Of a stretch of 64,000 nucleotides of DNA, positions 14,905 through 26,981 are shown piece after piece. Both the position numbers and the translations under genes were made by a program. Origin of the DNA: Sycobia sp. Sy_11 (lineage: Eukaryota > Arthropoda > Insecta > Hymenoptera > Epichrysomallidae); the NCBI GenBank assembly GCA_018907035.1, contig JACCIC010000222.1:62001-126000 (forward strand), in the 5' to 3' direction. The notes under the pieces are model-generated. The model made no database searches. It worked only from the letters and a program-made list of their open reading frames with translations, and was not told where the DNA came from. Numbering within the stretch: position 1 is the stretch's first letter; each line of letters opens with the position of its first letter.

Positions 14905-15806
14905 ACGGAAGCAAATTTACTTTTTTAGTTTTTGTCGTCATTTCGCATTATTTAGAGAGAAAAATTAATTTATAAAATTCTTCAAATTATTCTAAAAGTG
15001 GGGAAACAGAGATATGAATTAATCTATTTTTCTACATTAGGAAAAAACAGTTCAAAAAGTTTTGTCTTACGAATCGTTTGCTGCACACAGTCTAGCGCGT
15101 TTCAGATCTTACAAAGAAAACATTTATTGTGAATTCTAGGTACTTGTTGAATATCTAATTCGAGTTTTCCCACTTGTAGAGTAAAATAATGAACCAATTA
15201 AAATTTGTTTTATCGCTCCACATGCCACATATTTTGAGAAAACAGAAAAAGTAAATTGCTTTCACAATGTAACAATAAATCCAATAAATAACTATACTTG
15301 TCGGCAAAACAGACAGAAATATAGTTGCTGCGTTTTCAAAGAGATGGAGCAGCAAACCACGCTCAATATCGTACGAATTCAATCAAGTAAAGGGGGCCCT
15401 GTGTTTTAAATTTTTACTATTATTTTAACTATTTTATGTATATACAGGATTAAAAACTATTAATTAGAAATATATGTATGTTTACTCATTTACTTTATAT
15501 GTTTTTGTATAAGTTTTAGAAAAAAAGCTGTATTATTCTACATTTTCAGACGATCGTATATGCATACTACATCTATTAGCGCTCGATGTTTTGGACGAAA
15601 GTGCGTTCGTTATCTTAGTTTCTTATTACAGGATCGAATTTCATTGCCTTGCCCTGTTGCGAGTAGTTGCCCGTAAGCTGTAGCTGAAAGATCAAGCATA
15701 CATTACCAGTACGGGCATACGGCATTACGTCATTTTTAATAAATTTTCTGATAATAAATATTAATGCTCATAGAGTAACTGTTTTAACTGATACATATTC
15801 CTAATA
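14853..15806 (-). repeat. Dispersed repeat, copy 1 (inverted relative to copy 2)
   Basis: This about 950-bp segment is a reverse-complement match to 30515-31478. Both copies carry the same 75-codon open frame (here 15155-15382 on -), with several amino-acid replacements between copies, so it does not look protected by selection. Ends are near CTTAAGAGTGCTCC on one side and ATTAGNAATATGTATCAG on the other. No transposase or RT is recognisable, which suggests a non-autonomous element. Confidence 0.7.
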
Positions 15807-16488
15807 CACACACAAACATACGCACGTGCATATTTTTTTTTAATTGTCAACTTCGAACGAATATCTATTTAGAATACATGATTTCAATAGAAATAACGAT
15901 TCTAAGCTCAATATTAAAACAAATCTTCAGAATATACCACTGCAATATGAATTGTCAAAATTCATTCAACATATTGTATGCTTTCAAACTATCAAAATAA
16001 GTCCCTCCTGTAGCTATACTCAAATTCTGTTAGTTTTGAGTGGTGCACTTTTCTGTGCTGGGGTGTGCACTTTTCAGTTTTCTGTGGTGCACGTCTTTTC
16101 GATAATATTTTCCGTGGGTAGCCACTTTTATTCAAATTTTATCTAATATATAATTCAATTTTTTTTTAAAAATTGTTCATTTATTAATTTATTTTATTGA
16201 AAAAATTTAACTAATGTCGTAACAAACCTATAACATTAATTATACCTATACAATTATTTATATTCCGATATACCACCTTAGAATATTCCTTTATCAGCAG
16301 GAAAAATTTATAATTATTTCAAAATTTATTGTGCTGTTATTATAACTTTTTGATATGCAGTATCTTTTCTGTTATTTATAAACAATAGCATTATTGAAAC
16401 GAATGTAATTAAAAGTAGCTAATGCTTTCTACTGTCTAATATATTATATTATATTACAATCTGAGCGAGGTTTCGTTATTTAGCTTGA
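15807..16488. other. Non-coding spacer
   Basis: AT-rich DNA with a short CA-rich patch near 15806-15830 and a local repetition of GTGCACTTTTC-type words at about 16039-16100. I see nothing functional. Confidence 0.5.
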
Positions 16489-16493
16489 ACTAC
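16489..16493. repeat. Target-site duplication ACTAC (partner at 23640-23644)
   Basis: ACTAC directly precedes the TG of the left LTR and recurs directly after the right LTR at 23640-23644. Five bp is the usual duplication length for BEL/Pao integration. Confidence 0.8.
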
Positions 16494-17101
16494 TGTTCAG
16501 CGTAGCAAGCAATTTTTTATATTTTGACAATTAGAAAGAATACTTTCGAGAATGCTCACTTCAGATGTAAACGTTAATCACAACTGACTTAGTTTTGTTG
16601 ATAAAAGTGTATGAGGATCAGTAAATAATAACTTGGATTTAATTAATATATAACTTAAATAATCTGTACAACAAATATTTACAAGGATAAGTTAGTAACT
16701 ATAATGTTTAGCGTAAAACTGTTCAACAAAAACTAGACATATTACAAGATTGAGTTAACAAGATACCTTCCATATGCTTAAGTGGGGGATTTACAATTTC
16801 GAGGTGTAGGCGGAGTCAGTTATGATTGGTCAAATTTGATATTAGTTGTATATAAGGAAAATGAATTGAACAAGAGGAAAAGGGAGAGGGTGGGTAGAGG
16901 CGCGGTACTTCTTGAAATAACGGTAGTATTCATTAGTGTAAACTAGCCCACTTTACTATCTGTATTCATATATTGTTAATATAGAAAAATTCCAAATCCC
17001 TTTTAGCCTTTATTATTTTCAGATAGCAAATTAACAGAAATTTAATCTTGAGTATAATTAATACGTTTCGATGATAATTATATGCGTTTGAGCACGCAAC
17101 A
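16494..17101 (-). repeat. BEL 1 3' LTR
   Basis: 608 bp, starting TGTTCAGCG and ending GCACGCAACA on the plus strand, and aligned along its length with 23016-23639. Just inside it (17102 onward, read on minus) is a GGTGGGCGGCA purine-rich stretch in the polypurine-tract position. Confidence 0.9.
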
Positions 17102-17248
17102 TGCCGCCCACCTTGAACGTATCGCGGTCAAATATAAGTATAAATTACATAATTATACAATGCATTTTGTAATACTGAAGAAACATGATAATATTATTGA
17201 ATATTTTGTTATATATACGTTATTGATACAATTTAGGCATTTATCTTC

Positions 17249-20200
17249 TTAGACTTCAATGGGTAATGGTGCAAGTTTTTTAATACAGCGTTTGTAGATT
17301 CCATTCTGTGTTTTAACATTAGCCATTTGTACTATGTTGTCGTCACCCGGATGCAATTCTAGAATTCGTCCCATACTCTACTGCCTAGGAGGCAGGTGAT
17401 CTTCCTTTATACTAACCAAGGTCCCAACCATGATTAATGATGTATCCGCGGTGTGCCACTTGCTACGTACCCGCATCTCGTTTATGTACTTCTTGTGCTA
17501 AAGTTTCCAAAAGTTCTGTCTTACTTGCTGTACACGTTGCCATAAAGATAGTTTATTTGTTGCTGTGTTTTTTAAATCATACTCAGGTAAACTGTGTGAT
17601 AAATCTCCTATAAGGAAATGAGACGGAGTGAGGGCACGGAGATCGTTAGGATCATTGGATGTGGGGGTTACGGGACGGAAGTTTAAAACCGATTCTATTT
17701 CGATGATACACGTATTGAACTGTTCATATGTAAATAACGCATCACCTACTGTCCGATACAGATGCATTTTAAATGGCTTTACCTCGGCTTCCCACAAACC
17801 TCCAAAGTGAGGAGAACGCGGTGGTATGAAATGTCAATCAATTTCCGTGAATTGTTTAGCGAAAAAGTCTTGATTTTCGTGTGACTGCAAGAACGATCTA
17901 ATTTTTATAATTTCATTTTTTACTCCAATAAAATTTGTGGCATTATCAGAGTATATATTTTTTGGTTTTCCCCGCCTAGCAATAAACCTTTTTATCCCTT
18001 CAAGACAAGCTTCGGTAGTTACATCGGTAACTAGCTCGAAGTGCATTGCTTTAATTGCAAAGCATACAAATGCCGACACATATACCTCGATCTTCGTCTT
18101 ATTACGAAATTTTTTCTCCTTTAGAAAGAAGGGGCCGCAGTAATCTAATCCTACATTTTCGATAGGACGCGACTGAGTTACACGTTCCTTGGGTAAATTA
18201 CCCATTAAATAGTTTGGTATTTTCGTATTATGCTTAGCGCAAGTTACGCATTTATGAATCACATGTCTGGTTACGTTCTTTGCATCAATAGGCCAGTAAT
18301 TATTTCTGATGGAATTTAAAGTTGTTTGAATGCCCGAGTGCCAACCTTTGAGATGCTCATTTCTGATGATTAATTTAGTTATATAATCATTACGCGGTAG
18401 TAATATGGGATTGTTTCTAGACGCCTTAATATTTGCATTTAATAATCTACCGCCTACTCGTATAATACTTTCAAAATCTATAAAGGGATCAAGCACCCTT
18501 ATTTTACTTTTACTATCTAACGGCATGCATTCTTTCATACTCTTTATTTCTTTAATGAAGTGTTGTTCTTGAACTATCTTTATTATTCGGATCAGTGCAT
18601 TTTTTAATTCTTCTGTCGTGTATACACCTATTATTTTATTGCTTGATTTTTTATTTTTTATCCAACGTAAACAGAAAGCTACAAAGCGATTTAATGTATT
18701 CAAACATGAAAACCGTGCAAAAAGTTCATTAACAGCTACATTAGTTGACGTATTCGATACTATTAAGGTGGTTTTAACACGTTGTTCTGGTACGGTTATA
18801 TTAGACAATTGTGAGTATTTCCACATCAACTCTTCTTTCACTAGCCAATCAGGCCGGTGGAACCACTGATTGTTTTTAATAATTTCCGACGCATTTTGCC
18901 CTCGTGAAATGTAATCAGCGGGGTTCTTCGATCCAGCAATATGAGACCAATTTTCAACGTTTGTTAAGGACCGAATCTCTGTCACGCGATTAGCAACAAA
19001 TGTTTTTAATAAATGGGGAGACATTCTAATCCAGCTTAAAGTGATAGTTGACTTATTTTAGAACTGTCTAATGTTAAAACTTCTGTAAGAGTATTAATAA
19101 GCTTTGACAACAAGAGTGCCGCGCACAACAAGAGTGCCTCGCACAACTCGAGTCGCGGCAATGTTATAATCTTACGCGATGCTACTCTTGATTTGGAACA
19201 TACTAAATTAACCATGCAATTATTAAATGTATCAACTGATCGTAAATAGACACACGCTCCGTACGCCTGTTCACTAGCATCACAAAATCCATGTAGTTGA
19301 TACTATACCTTTCCGCTAAATGTAATATGACGCGGTATTTTTATGCTGTTTAACATGTGTAAGTCGCTATTATAATCTGACCATTTATTCTGTAACGAGA
19401 GGGGTAATGATTCATCCCATTTTAACTTATTTTTCCACAGTTCTTGCATAATTAACTTACTTTTAAGTATTACAGGGCCTAAAATACCGAGCGGATCAAA
19501 CAGCTATACGATTCGTGATAGTACGAACCGTTTTGTATGTCGATTATCATTGCTAAGTGATGTGATCGAATATTTTATTAAGTCTAGATTTGAGTCCTAA
19601 TGTACTCCTAGAATCTTCTTATCACTAGAATCTAAGCCTTTGTCCTTAACACTATCTAAGTCAGTAATGCCATTCAATATTTTTTCTTCATTTGATGTCC
19701 ACTTATGCAATTTAAAGCCGGCTGATTCTAGTAATTTAATCAGTTATTCTTTTACAGCAAGCCCTTTTTCAACAGTATCTACGCCGGTAAGTACGTCATC
19801 AACATAAACGCTGTTTTTTAAAACATCGGCAGCTAAGGGATATTCTTTTTCTTCATCAATTGCTACTTGCTGCAATGTACGCGCTGCTAGAAAAGGAGTT
19901 GAAGCTGTTCCTTGTGTAACCGTGGTTAATTGAAATATTCTAATGTTTTCGTTTTGATTTGATCTCCACAGTATTTTCTGATATGGGGCATGTAATGGGT
20001 CAACCTTTACTTGTCTGAACATTTTTTCTATGTTAGTGGTGATAGCAATCCTATGTAATATAAATCTTATTAATATAAATAGCAATTCATCTTGTATGGT
20101 AGGCCCTACTAGTAATGCGTTATTTAAGGAGAGATTTGTCGAGCTCTTCGCCGATGCGTCAAAGACTACAAGAAGTTTGGTTGACGCATAATTTTCTTTT

Positions 20201-20708
20201 ACAACCGCATGGTGTGGTATATAAAGGCCCTCATCCTTTATATTGGAGTGTGTAATTTCCTTCTTGTGGCCTAACGTATGATATTTGTCAATAAACGCAG
20301 TATAATTCTGCTTAAGTATATCATCACGTTGTAATTTTCCTTCTAACGCGTAAAATCGCTTTAAAGCTGTATCGTAAGAATTTTCAAGATTATTTTTTGC
20401 ATCATTAAATGGTAAACGTACAATATATCTACCGTCAGTATCAGGCTTTGTAGTACGCATATATATTTCCTCGCATAGCGTTTCGTCCCGCGAAAGATGT
20501 TTTTTCACGGGAATTTCTTCTACCTCCCAAAATCGCTCTATTTGATCATCAAGCGTCGTTATTAAATTGCAGGTTTTAATCGGTATGTTATTAGAACGCA
20601 TTTGAACCTCACCTGTTACAATCCAGCCTACAAGAGTTTTCTGCAATACTATATTTGTGTTACTAAACAGTTGAATTTGTCCATTACAAAGAAGTTTATG
20701 AAAGACTG
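17249..20708 (-). pseudogene. pol: BEL 1 pol: RT, RNase H, integrase, C-terminal domain (broken)
   Basis: Read on minus. RT carries the PHHAVVKE and VFDASAKS motifs, NNALLVGPTIQD, and the catalytic YVDDVL (about 19790). RNase H (about 19030-19620) keeps FDPLGILGPV, HGFCDASEQAYGAC and TLPRLELC but has in-frame stops. The integrase zinc domain (H-x4-H ... C-V-T-C, about 18250-18350) and core (GLDYCGPF, YSDNATNF, FGGLWEAE) follow. The C-terminal domain with GRILELHPGDD and KLAPLPIE ends at a TAA (17249-17251). A TGA at 17831-17833 interrupts the integrase where BEL proteins have Trp before HFIPPRSPHFGG. More breaks lie between 19024 and 19744, and a frameshift near 20710 separates RT from protease. 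Confidence 0.92.
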
Positions 20709-20717
20709 TAGTTCCTA

Positions 20718-21086
20718 TTAGTCGTCAATTCTCGCTGGTTTATTAAATTCCGGATCCGCAAGAGTGACATTACTAGGTATTTTTAACGAAGACGCATTTA
20801 CAAACCTGGATGGCAAATTATTTGTTATTGTTGGCAATGCTACGAATTCAATCTCTGAATGGTATGCATTGACTCTGGACATGATTTTACTTTTTATACT
20901 ATAAATTGCGCGTGTGATCATTTGTCCTAATCCCACGAACGGCAGATTGATTTTTGTTTTCGGCAACTGTAATTTTTCTGCTAAATCTTCAGTGATGAAG
21001 TGTGATTGAGAACAACCATCTAAAAATATACGACATTCATGTGCCTTATTATATCTATCCATAATTTTGACGCGAGCAGTACCCAA
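20718..21086 (-). pseudogene. BEL 1 aspartic protease domain
   Basis: 122 codons on minus that match the BEL-type protease (the family once called DUF1758). The active-site region reads FLDGCSQSHFITEDLA, keeping the catalytic Asp, with the family's FITE after it. Downstream are PSNVTLADPEF and ARIDD motifs. It ends at a stop created by a one-base frameshift, since the next frame continues LIGTTVFHKL into RT. It would normally be part of a single gag-pol polyprotein. Confidence 0.8.
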
Positions 21087-21191
21087 TAAAAGTTCCGAAT
21101 CATGCGTTACGGTATAAACGTTTTTCGGAATCTGGCTATGTTCTATATTATCGCTTCTAAGTTTATTCCCTGCCGCGGGCTTATGAAAGGC

Positions 21192-22416
21192 TCAGAAATG
21201 AAGTAATGTGTTGTGTTTCTTGTGACACCTTTTACACCCGGAGGACAAACATTTGCTTGTTGGATGATTTTGTCTTAAAGAGTTTATGCATAATTGTCTT
21301 TCTTTCGCCGCACTACATCTTTCCTGAGCTGATAAATTTATGAATTTTTCGCACTGAAATATTGGATGGTCGGCTTTACAAAAGCTGCATACCGGAGCTT
21401 TTTGAGTGTTTACGAACGATTGACCTCGTCGACTATGGTCTTGATAATTGTTTTTATGATCTACCCGCTGATGGCGTTGTTTGTTAATTACTGCGAATGA
21501 CTCTGTTTTGTCACCTTTCTCTTGTTTAGTTAGAAATTGAGTCAGCTCCATGAAGGTAGGCTTGTCTGTCGATACAAGACTGCGCTCCCAAGTCCGACGG
21601 GTAGTTTTATCTAATTTTTGGATTAAAATATGAACTAAAATGGAGTTCCATGATCCGACAGGCTTCTTCAGGGATTCTAATGCCTTATAGTGCATCAACG
21701 ATTTGTCCCGCAAATTCCGCATGTGGTTTGGTGAATCCTTCACAATCTCAGGTAGTTCTAATAATGCCTTAATATGCGAGTATATTATTTGCCTCGGCCT
21801 ATCGCATCTTAACTTCAACACATCCCAGGCTACCACGTAATTTTCCTCTGAAGCACTCAATGATTCCATAACGGATATTAAATCACCACGTAAGGAATTT
21901 TTCAAAAGATGGAATTTGTGTACTGCCGGTAAGGTTTCATTTTCATGCACTATAGATTGAAACGTATCTCGGAAGCTATGCCATTCAATCGGATTTCCGT
22001 CAAAAGGCCGAATTTCTATTCGCGGCAAGATGCTATTACTTTCTTTAAAAACAACATTAGTCTGATTCGATTGTGCAGATGCACTTGTACCTCTTTCTAC
22101 GGCATTTACCCCACATTTTAACGCACGACGCCTCTGACTAATAAAATTTGCGGCCTTATAATAGTTACGATCAAATTGATCCTTTTCAAATTCTTGAACA
22201 CTAACTAACGCTTCATTGTTTGGCATGTAATCTATTAACTGATCGATTTTAAATTGTACCGAATGATGTATACCATTCTTGCAGCTTCATATTACGATTT
22301 TCTATATCATCTATGGAAGCTTCTGGGTTATTTTCGAAATGCTTAAGAATGCGCGTGAGGTTTCCCTTAACATATGCGCGATTTTGAACTAACGACTTAT
22401 ACTCTGATTCACTCAT
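21192..22416 (-). pseudogene. gag: BEL 1 gag
   Basis: The start ATG is at 22416 (MSESEYKSLVQ on minus). A frameshift near 22245-22260 moves the reading into the 344-codon frame ending at 21192. The gag core (once DUF1759) shows IEIRPFDGNPIEWHSF and KFHLLKNSLRG. Near the C-terminus are zinc-finger residues C-S-F-C-x4-H-x4-C, then a second C-x-R-C-H-K-K-H-N cluster typical of BEL gag. The protein would form the particle and bind RNA. The frameshift prevents a complete product. Confidence 0.88.
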
Positions 22417-22997
22417 CTTTATAATTTATTAATTTATGCTGTGATTGTAGAACCTTTAAACACCTAGCACTTAACTGTAATATATTTCTACAACTATATA
22501 ATTTTCGATTTATATTTGATACGTGATATCAAATAGAATCGATTTTTGTAAGGATATATTTAAACACGGATATATGGATTTTTTACACACAGTACCTGAT
22601 TTTGATGCAACAATGCAATGGTTGGATGTTCTGGTGATCTGCTGTCGCTGTTGAGGCTGTTCAATCTCAAGTTGAACTTCCTGTCGATTGTCTTATTACT
22701 CCGTGATGAGTTGATTTTTTCGGTAGAAACCTTGATTGTTATAATATGGACACCTTGATCAATATAATTATGTAATTGTTAGTGATGATGATTATGATCA
22801 GGAAAACGTCCTATTTATCCGATGTTTTTCGGTATCTTGTTACGTCCGACAGGCAATATCCTGTATTTGGCACCGTTCGGCTGCTTATCAATGATTGTGA
22901 GTTTATGTGTGACTTACTGACTGCACGCACCGTTGATTATTCTTCTTTGATAGTATTTTTTGTGTACGTATTAACTGATTGATTCACTAGTTTACTG
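22417..22997 (-). other. BEL 1 untranslated leader
   Basis: This lies between the primer-binding site and the gag ATG on minus. It contains no supported ORF. The 68-codon plus-strand frame at 22776-22982 has no family resemblance. Confidence 0.6.
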
Positions 22998-23015
22998 ATC
23001 CGGCTCGAAGGACCA
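22998..23015 (-). other. Primer-binding site matching tRNA-Tyr
   Basis: On plus, ATCCGGCTCGAAGGACCA ends exactly where the 5' LTR begins at 23016. That is the 3' end of insect tRNA-Tyr plus CCA as I remember it (18 nt), so the minus-strand sequence would anneal to that tRNA to prime reverse transcription. Confidence 0.75.
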
Positions 23016-23639
23016 TGTTCAGCGTAGCAAGCAATTTTTTATATTTTGATAATTAAAAAGAATACTTTCGAGAATGCTCACTTCAGATGTAAACGTTAAT
23101 CACAACTGACTTAGTTATATTGATAAAAGTGTATGAGGATCACTAAATAAGAACTTGGATTTAATTAATATATAACTTTAATAAACTGCACAACAAATAT
23201 TTACAAGGATAAGTTAGTAACTATAATGTTTAGCGTACAACTGTTCGACAAAAACTAGACATATTACAAAATTGAGTTAACAAGATACCTTCCATATGCA
23301 TAAGTGGGGGATTTGCAATTTCGAGGTGTAGGGGGAGTCAGTTATGATTGGTCAAATTTGATATTACTTGTATATAAGGAAAATGAATTGAACAAGAGGA
23401 AAAGGGAGGAGGTAGCTAGAGGCGCGGTACTTCTTGAAATAACGGTAGTATTCATTAGTGTCAACTGGCCCACTTTACCTGTCTGTATTCATATATTGTT
23501 AATATAGAAAAATTCCAAATCCTTTTTGGCCTTTATTATTTTCAGATAGCAAATTAACAGAAATTTCATCTTGAGTATAATATTAATTAAACGTATTAAT
23601 TAGTTTCGATGATAATTATATGCATTTGAGCACGCAAAA
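23016..23639 (-). repeat. BEL 1 5' LTR
   Basis: 624 bp, aligned with 16494-17101. Its last bases read CACGCAAAA where the other LTR has CACGCAACA, a C-to-A change at the terminal CA. The ACTAC duplication follows at once. Confidence 0.88.
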
Positions 23640-23644
23640 ACTAC

Positions 23645-25951
23645 CTTGTTGGAATAGTAATAAATTTCTCTGATAAAGAATTTCATTACATACATGTAAA
23701 TTTAGTTAGCCAATTTTTATATTAAAATGACTTCCAAAAACTTTTTAATAATAAATATATTTTGAATAAATCAATAAAGTAAAGTATTCTAAGTAAAGCT
23801 AATTTCAAGAAAAATAAAAATAATATAATTTTATTATTCTTTATACTAATTGTATAAGATAATTTTAAAAAATTATTGAACATTAGTCTTTTTAATAAAT
23901 TCAACAAATTTATTAAATTAGATTCAAACCATAGCGCTTTTAGCCATTTATGTAATTAAACATCTCCGTAACTTAAATATCGCTTAGAAGTAGTGACTAC
24001 AAATATAAACGGAACAAATCTACTCAGTATGATAATAATTATAATAATAATGAAAATAATAGAAGCAAAAAGACACACCCACACACACGCATACACACAC
24101 ACACACATACAGACTGCAATTAGGCAAGTTTCATGTGTTCTTAGCATGGTAATAAGTTTAAATGCATCTTCTCACGAATTTTATAATGATTTCATATAAA
24201 TTCCTAATATATTAGCCCAAAAATATTCTATAGTTAAATTAAATATCAGTCCATTGATATAGTCAGATGTCCTACTAATTGTGATAAAGGGAAACATAAT
24301 AACATATATTCAAAACAAATTCAGAACTTTACAATTTATAAATCTTACATGTCTTTTATACAAACTTACTATTTTACTGAATTTAGAAAAATATTTTATA
24401 TAAAGACAAAAAAACATACAAAAAATCTATATAATTATATTGTTAATCTTTTCATAGTTCAAGCATAAATATTCATATACCACAATAATATTTACACAAA
24501 ATATTGTTGTAAAATCTTCCAAAACAGTGTAGCACAAAATAAATTTTACAACGCAATAACTTCTTAAAACAATGTATCATTGAAACAAATCGCTAAGTGC
24601 ATTTTATGTGCATCCTTAAGAATAACAGCATAGTATACTTTACACAGATATATATAAAACTCTAAAAAATAATATTAAATATATATTTTTAATTGAAATA
24701 TAGCTTAATAAAGTAAGGAGATCATTTACAAATAGCCGAGTTTATTTCCACATCATTTTGTCCACGCGTGGGCTCATAAAAAGACATTTTTGACAGTATA
24801 TGACTAAATCACTGGGAAGTAACTTATTGTCAAAAATAAGTTAAAATGTGCAGTTGAAATTAATTAAAACAATGTATATTGTAAATATGTGAAAATATAA
24901 CTGTCTTATATCTATGCAAGTTAAGGACTCTGTAACTACAGAATCAAACAATAAAATATTAATAAATTTGTAAAAAATATTGGATAATATACACATAAGA
25001 TAATGTTAATGAAAATATTGTAAAATCCATCGATTCTGTTATTCGTGAAATATAATAACAACAATGCTAAAGAAATGGTAAAAAGCATGGTGTTTAGTAC
25101 AATGCAATAATATTTATAATTAAAGTTATAGATCTCATTGACATAAATTTTTTATGTTCTACAAATATTTGTTGAAAATCCAATATGTAATTCCGAGCTT
25201 GTAATAAAAAAGGTCGCAGTCGATCCGTGAAGAAAAGGTATACTTCCATACTGAGATGTTGCAGTGTAAATCGAGGTACAATCACTTTTTAAGTTTATAT
25301 TTATTAAAAAAGCGACTTTTATCGGACACAAATACAATATTAAAAATTTATTTTTCTGAGATAGACAAATTTTTTTTTAAAATACTTTTTGCAAAGCACA
25401 ACATTGTTTCATATAGAAGATATTTGATATTAATAATTTCTTTAAAACGACTCTTTAATTTATAATACTTACATATTCATATTATGTTACAGTGCATTTG
25501 GCGTCGAAGTATTTACGCTTTGAAAATTACATAAGCTCGCATCGGACTCAAATAATAGATTTAAAATATTTTATAAAAAATTATTCGAATGAAAAATACA
25601 TCTCCTGACCCGACGAGAATACACTACGCGACATATCCATTGTGTTACAATTTCCCGAATGTGTGCCCTTTATTAGCAGCCATAACAATGAGCTGTTATT
25701 ACCATATCAAAATATTTTGATATGGTAGAACCCATTTTAGAATTACGATGAATGAAAAATGGTTCCAACCGTATAAAATGAGCAACTGAAATGCATAAAA
25801 ATATAAACATTTTTTCTTTGCTAGGAAATGGTAAGAAAGTACGATTATTTTTCATTGTAAATCTAATGTCTAAAATATAATTAGTAATTACATTTAGTAG
25901 TTGTACTTAAGAAACTTCTAATGGATTTATATTGGAAGCTATTATATATAT
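23645..25951. other. AT-rich non-coding stretch
   Basis: CA-rich microsatellite at about 24077-24112 and an ATT/ATA run at about 24030-24060. A short perfect inverted repeat TACCATATCAAAATA/TATTTTGATATGGTA lies at 25700-25727. No ORF here is convincing. Confidence 0.55.
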
Positions 25952-26910
25952 ATAGATTGTAATGAAAACCAGTACATTATCGCAGTAAAAAAAGAATTTT
26001 TCTTATTTATCACTTAGTATCGGGCAATACAATTTCCATAAAAAATTCGCAATAAATAATGTATGCGTAATAGTAAAAGTAGAAAATTTTTACAAACATT
26101 AGTAAAATCTACAATATTTCTTTCATATATTCTGTTGAAAAAAATAGATTCAACGACTGAGTATATATCTGTATTATTATTTAAAAATTTTTTTTTAAAT
26201 TTTAAATTAAATCTTATTAAATTGAGTACATAATTTTTTATCGGAATTATTTTTCTTTTGTAAAATTTTAATTTAATACTACTGCCATATCATCTTGATT
26301 CAATATTCTACGATTTAATTTAATTTAATTTAATATTAAGATTAATTTAATAATTTTTATTAATGGAATGCATTATGTTTTTATTGAATTTTTATTAAAT
26401 ATTGTAGGTGGAATATTAAAATAAAGATACACGAAATAATCTTTTAACATGAACTTTATTTCAAACGAGGAAGGAAAAGACGTCTGTTCAAATGAAAGGA
26501 CAACACAAGACTCACTGCAGTACTCGAAATTGAAAACTCTTCAAGCCATTGTGAAAAACTTGAAACCTATAAAAACACATCAGGCATCTAAACAATAAAC
26601 TCATAAATCATTTGCCGCGCAGGGCAGCAAAGACGCCGATCGTAATAAGACCCAGTGGACACATATGTTTACATCCCTTACGATACTGTCCAATATTTAG
26701 TTTCAAGTATTTTTTGCTTTATTATTTATAGAAGGCTAAAATAATCTAACAGTTTTCAATAATTGTGATAAATAAAATATCCTCTAAAATATCAAAACTT
26801 GATATTTATATTATTTCCTTCTTTTTAATACTTTTAAAGATATTTTGCTGATTATAGTTGTTATTTCTTTGCTAATTTTTGTACAAAAATCGTTTCACAC
26901 CTATAAATCA

Positions 26911-26915
<5 letters not shown>
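25952..26915 (+). repeat. Duplicated segment, copy D1
   Basis: It aligns in the same orientation with 28688-29786, sharing blocks such as the ones around 25990-26130, 26205-26320 and 26753-26915. D1 carries an extra about 370 bp at 26383-26752 that D2 lacks, and D2 carries extra sequence at about 28990-29445 that D1 lacks. This is either a local duplication or two copies of a repeat family. Confidence 0.7.
26383..26752. mobile_element. Insertion of unknown type within D1
   Basis: D2 (around 29630) and the inverted copy (around 30440) read continuously from TTATGTTTTCAATAATTG, whereas D1 is interrupted here by about 370 bp that is more GC-rich (26450-26700). No terminal repeats, RT or transposase are visible. 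The precise ends are blurred by flanking T-runs. It could be a solo LTR or a short interspersed element. Confidence 0.5.

Positions 26916-26918
<3 letters not shown>

Positions 26919-26964
<46 letters not shown>
26919..26964. repeat. TA microsatellite
   Basis: Uninterrupted TA/AT run directly before the inverted-repeat element at 26982. Confidence 0.9.
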
Positions 26965-26967
<3 letters not shown>

Positions 26968-26981
26968 CCTATAAACCTATA

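Larger units (their letters stand above)
16494..23639 (-). mobile_element. BEL/Pao LTR retrotransposon 1 (near full length, degraded)
   Basis: Two direct LTRs (16494-17101 and 23016-23639) enclose gag, protease, RT, RNase H and integrase on the minus strand. The 5-bp sequence ACTAC flanks both outer ends (16489-16493 and 23640-23644), a clean target-site duplication. A primer site matching the 3' end of tRNA-Tyr abuts the 5' LTR. Several stops and frameshifts make it inactive. LTRs differ by scattered substitutions and a roughly 16-bp indel near their right ends, so the insertion is not recent. Confidence 0.93.

Noticed and set aside
15155..15382. 75-codon ORF conserved between two dispersed repeat copies (also 30953-31180)
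   Set aside because: Both copies belong to the same repeat, so sharing is expected. Differences include several amino-acid replacements, giving no evidence of selection on the protein.
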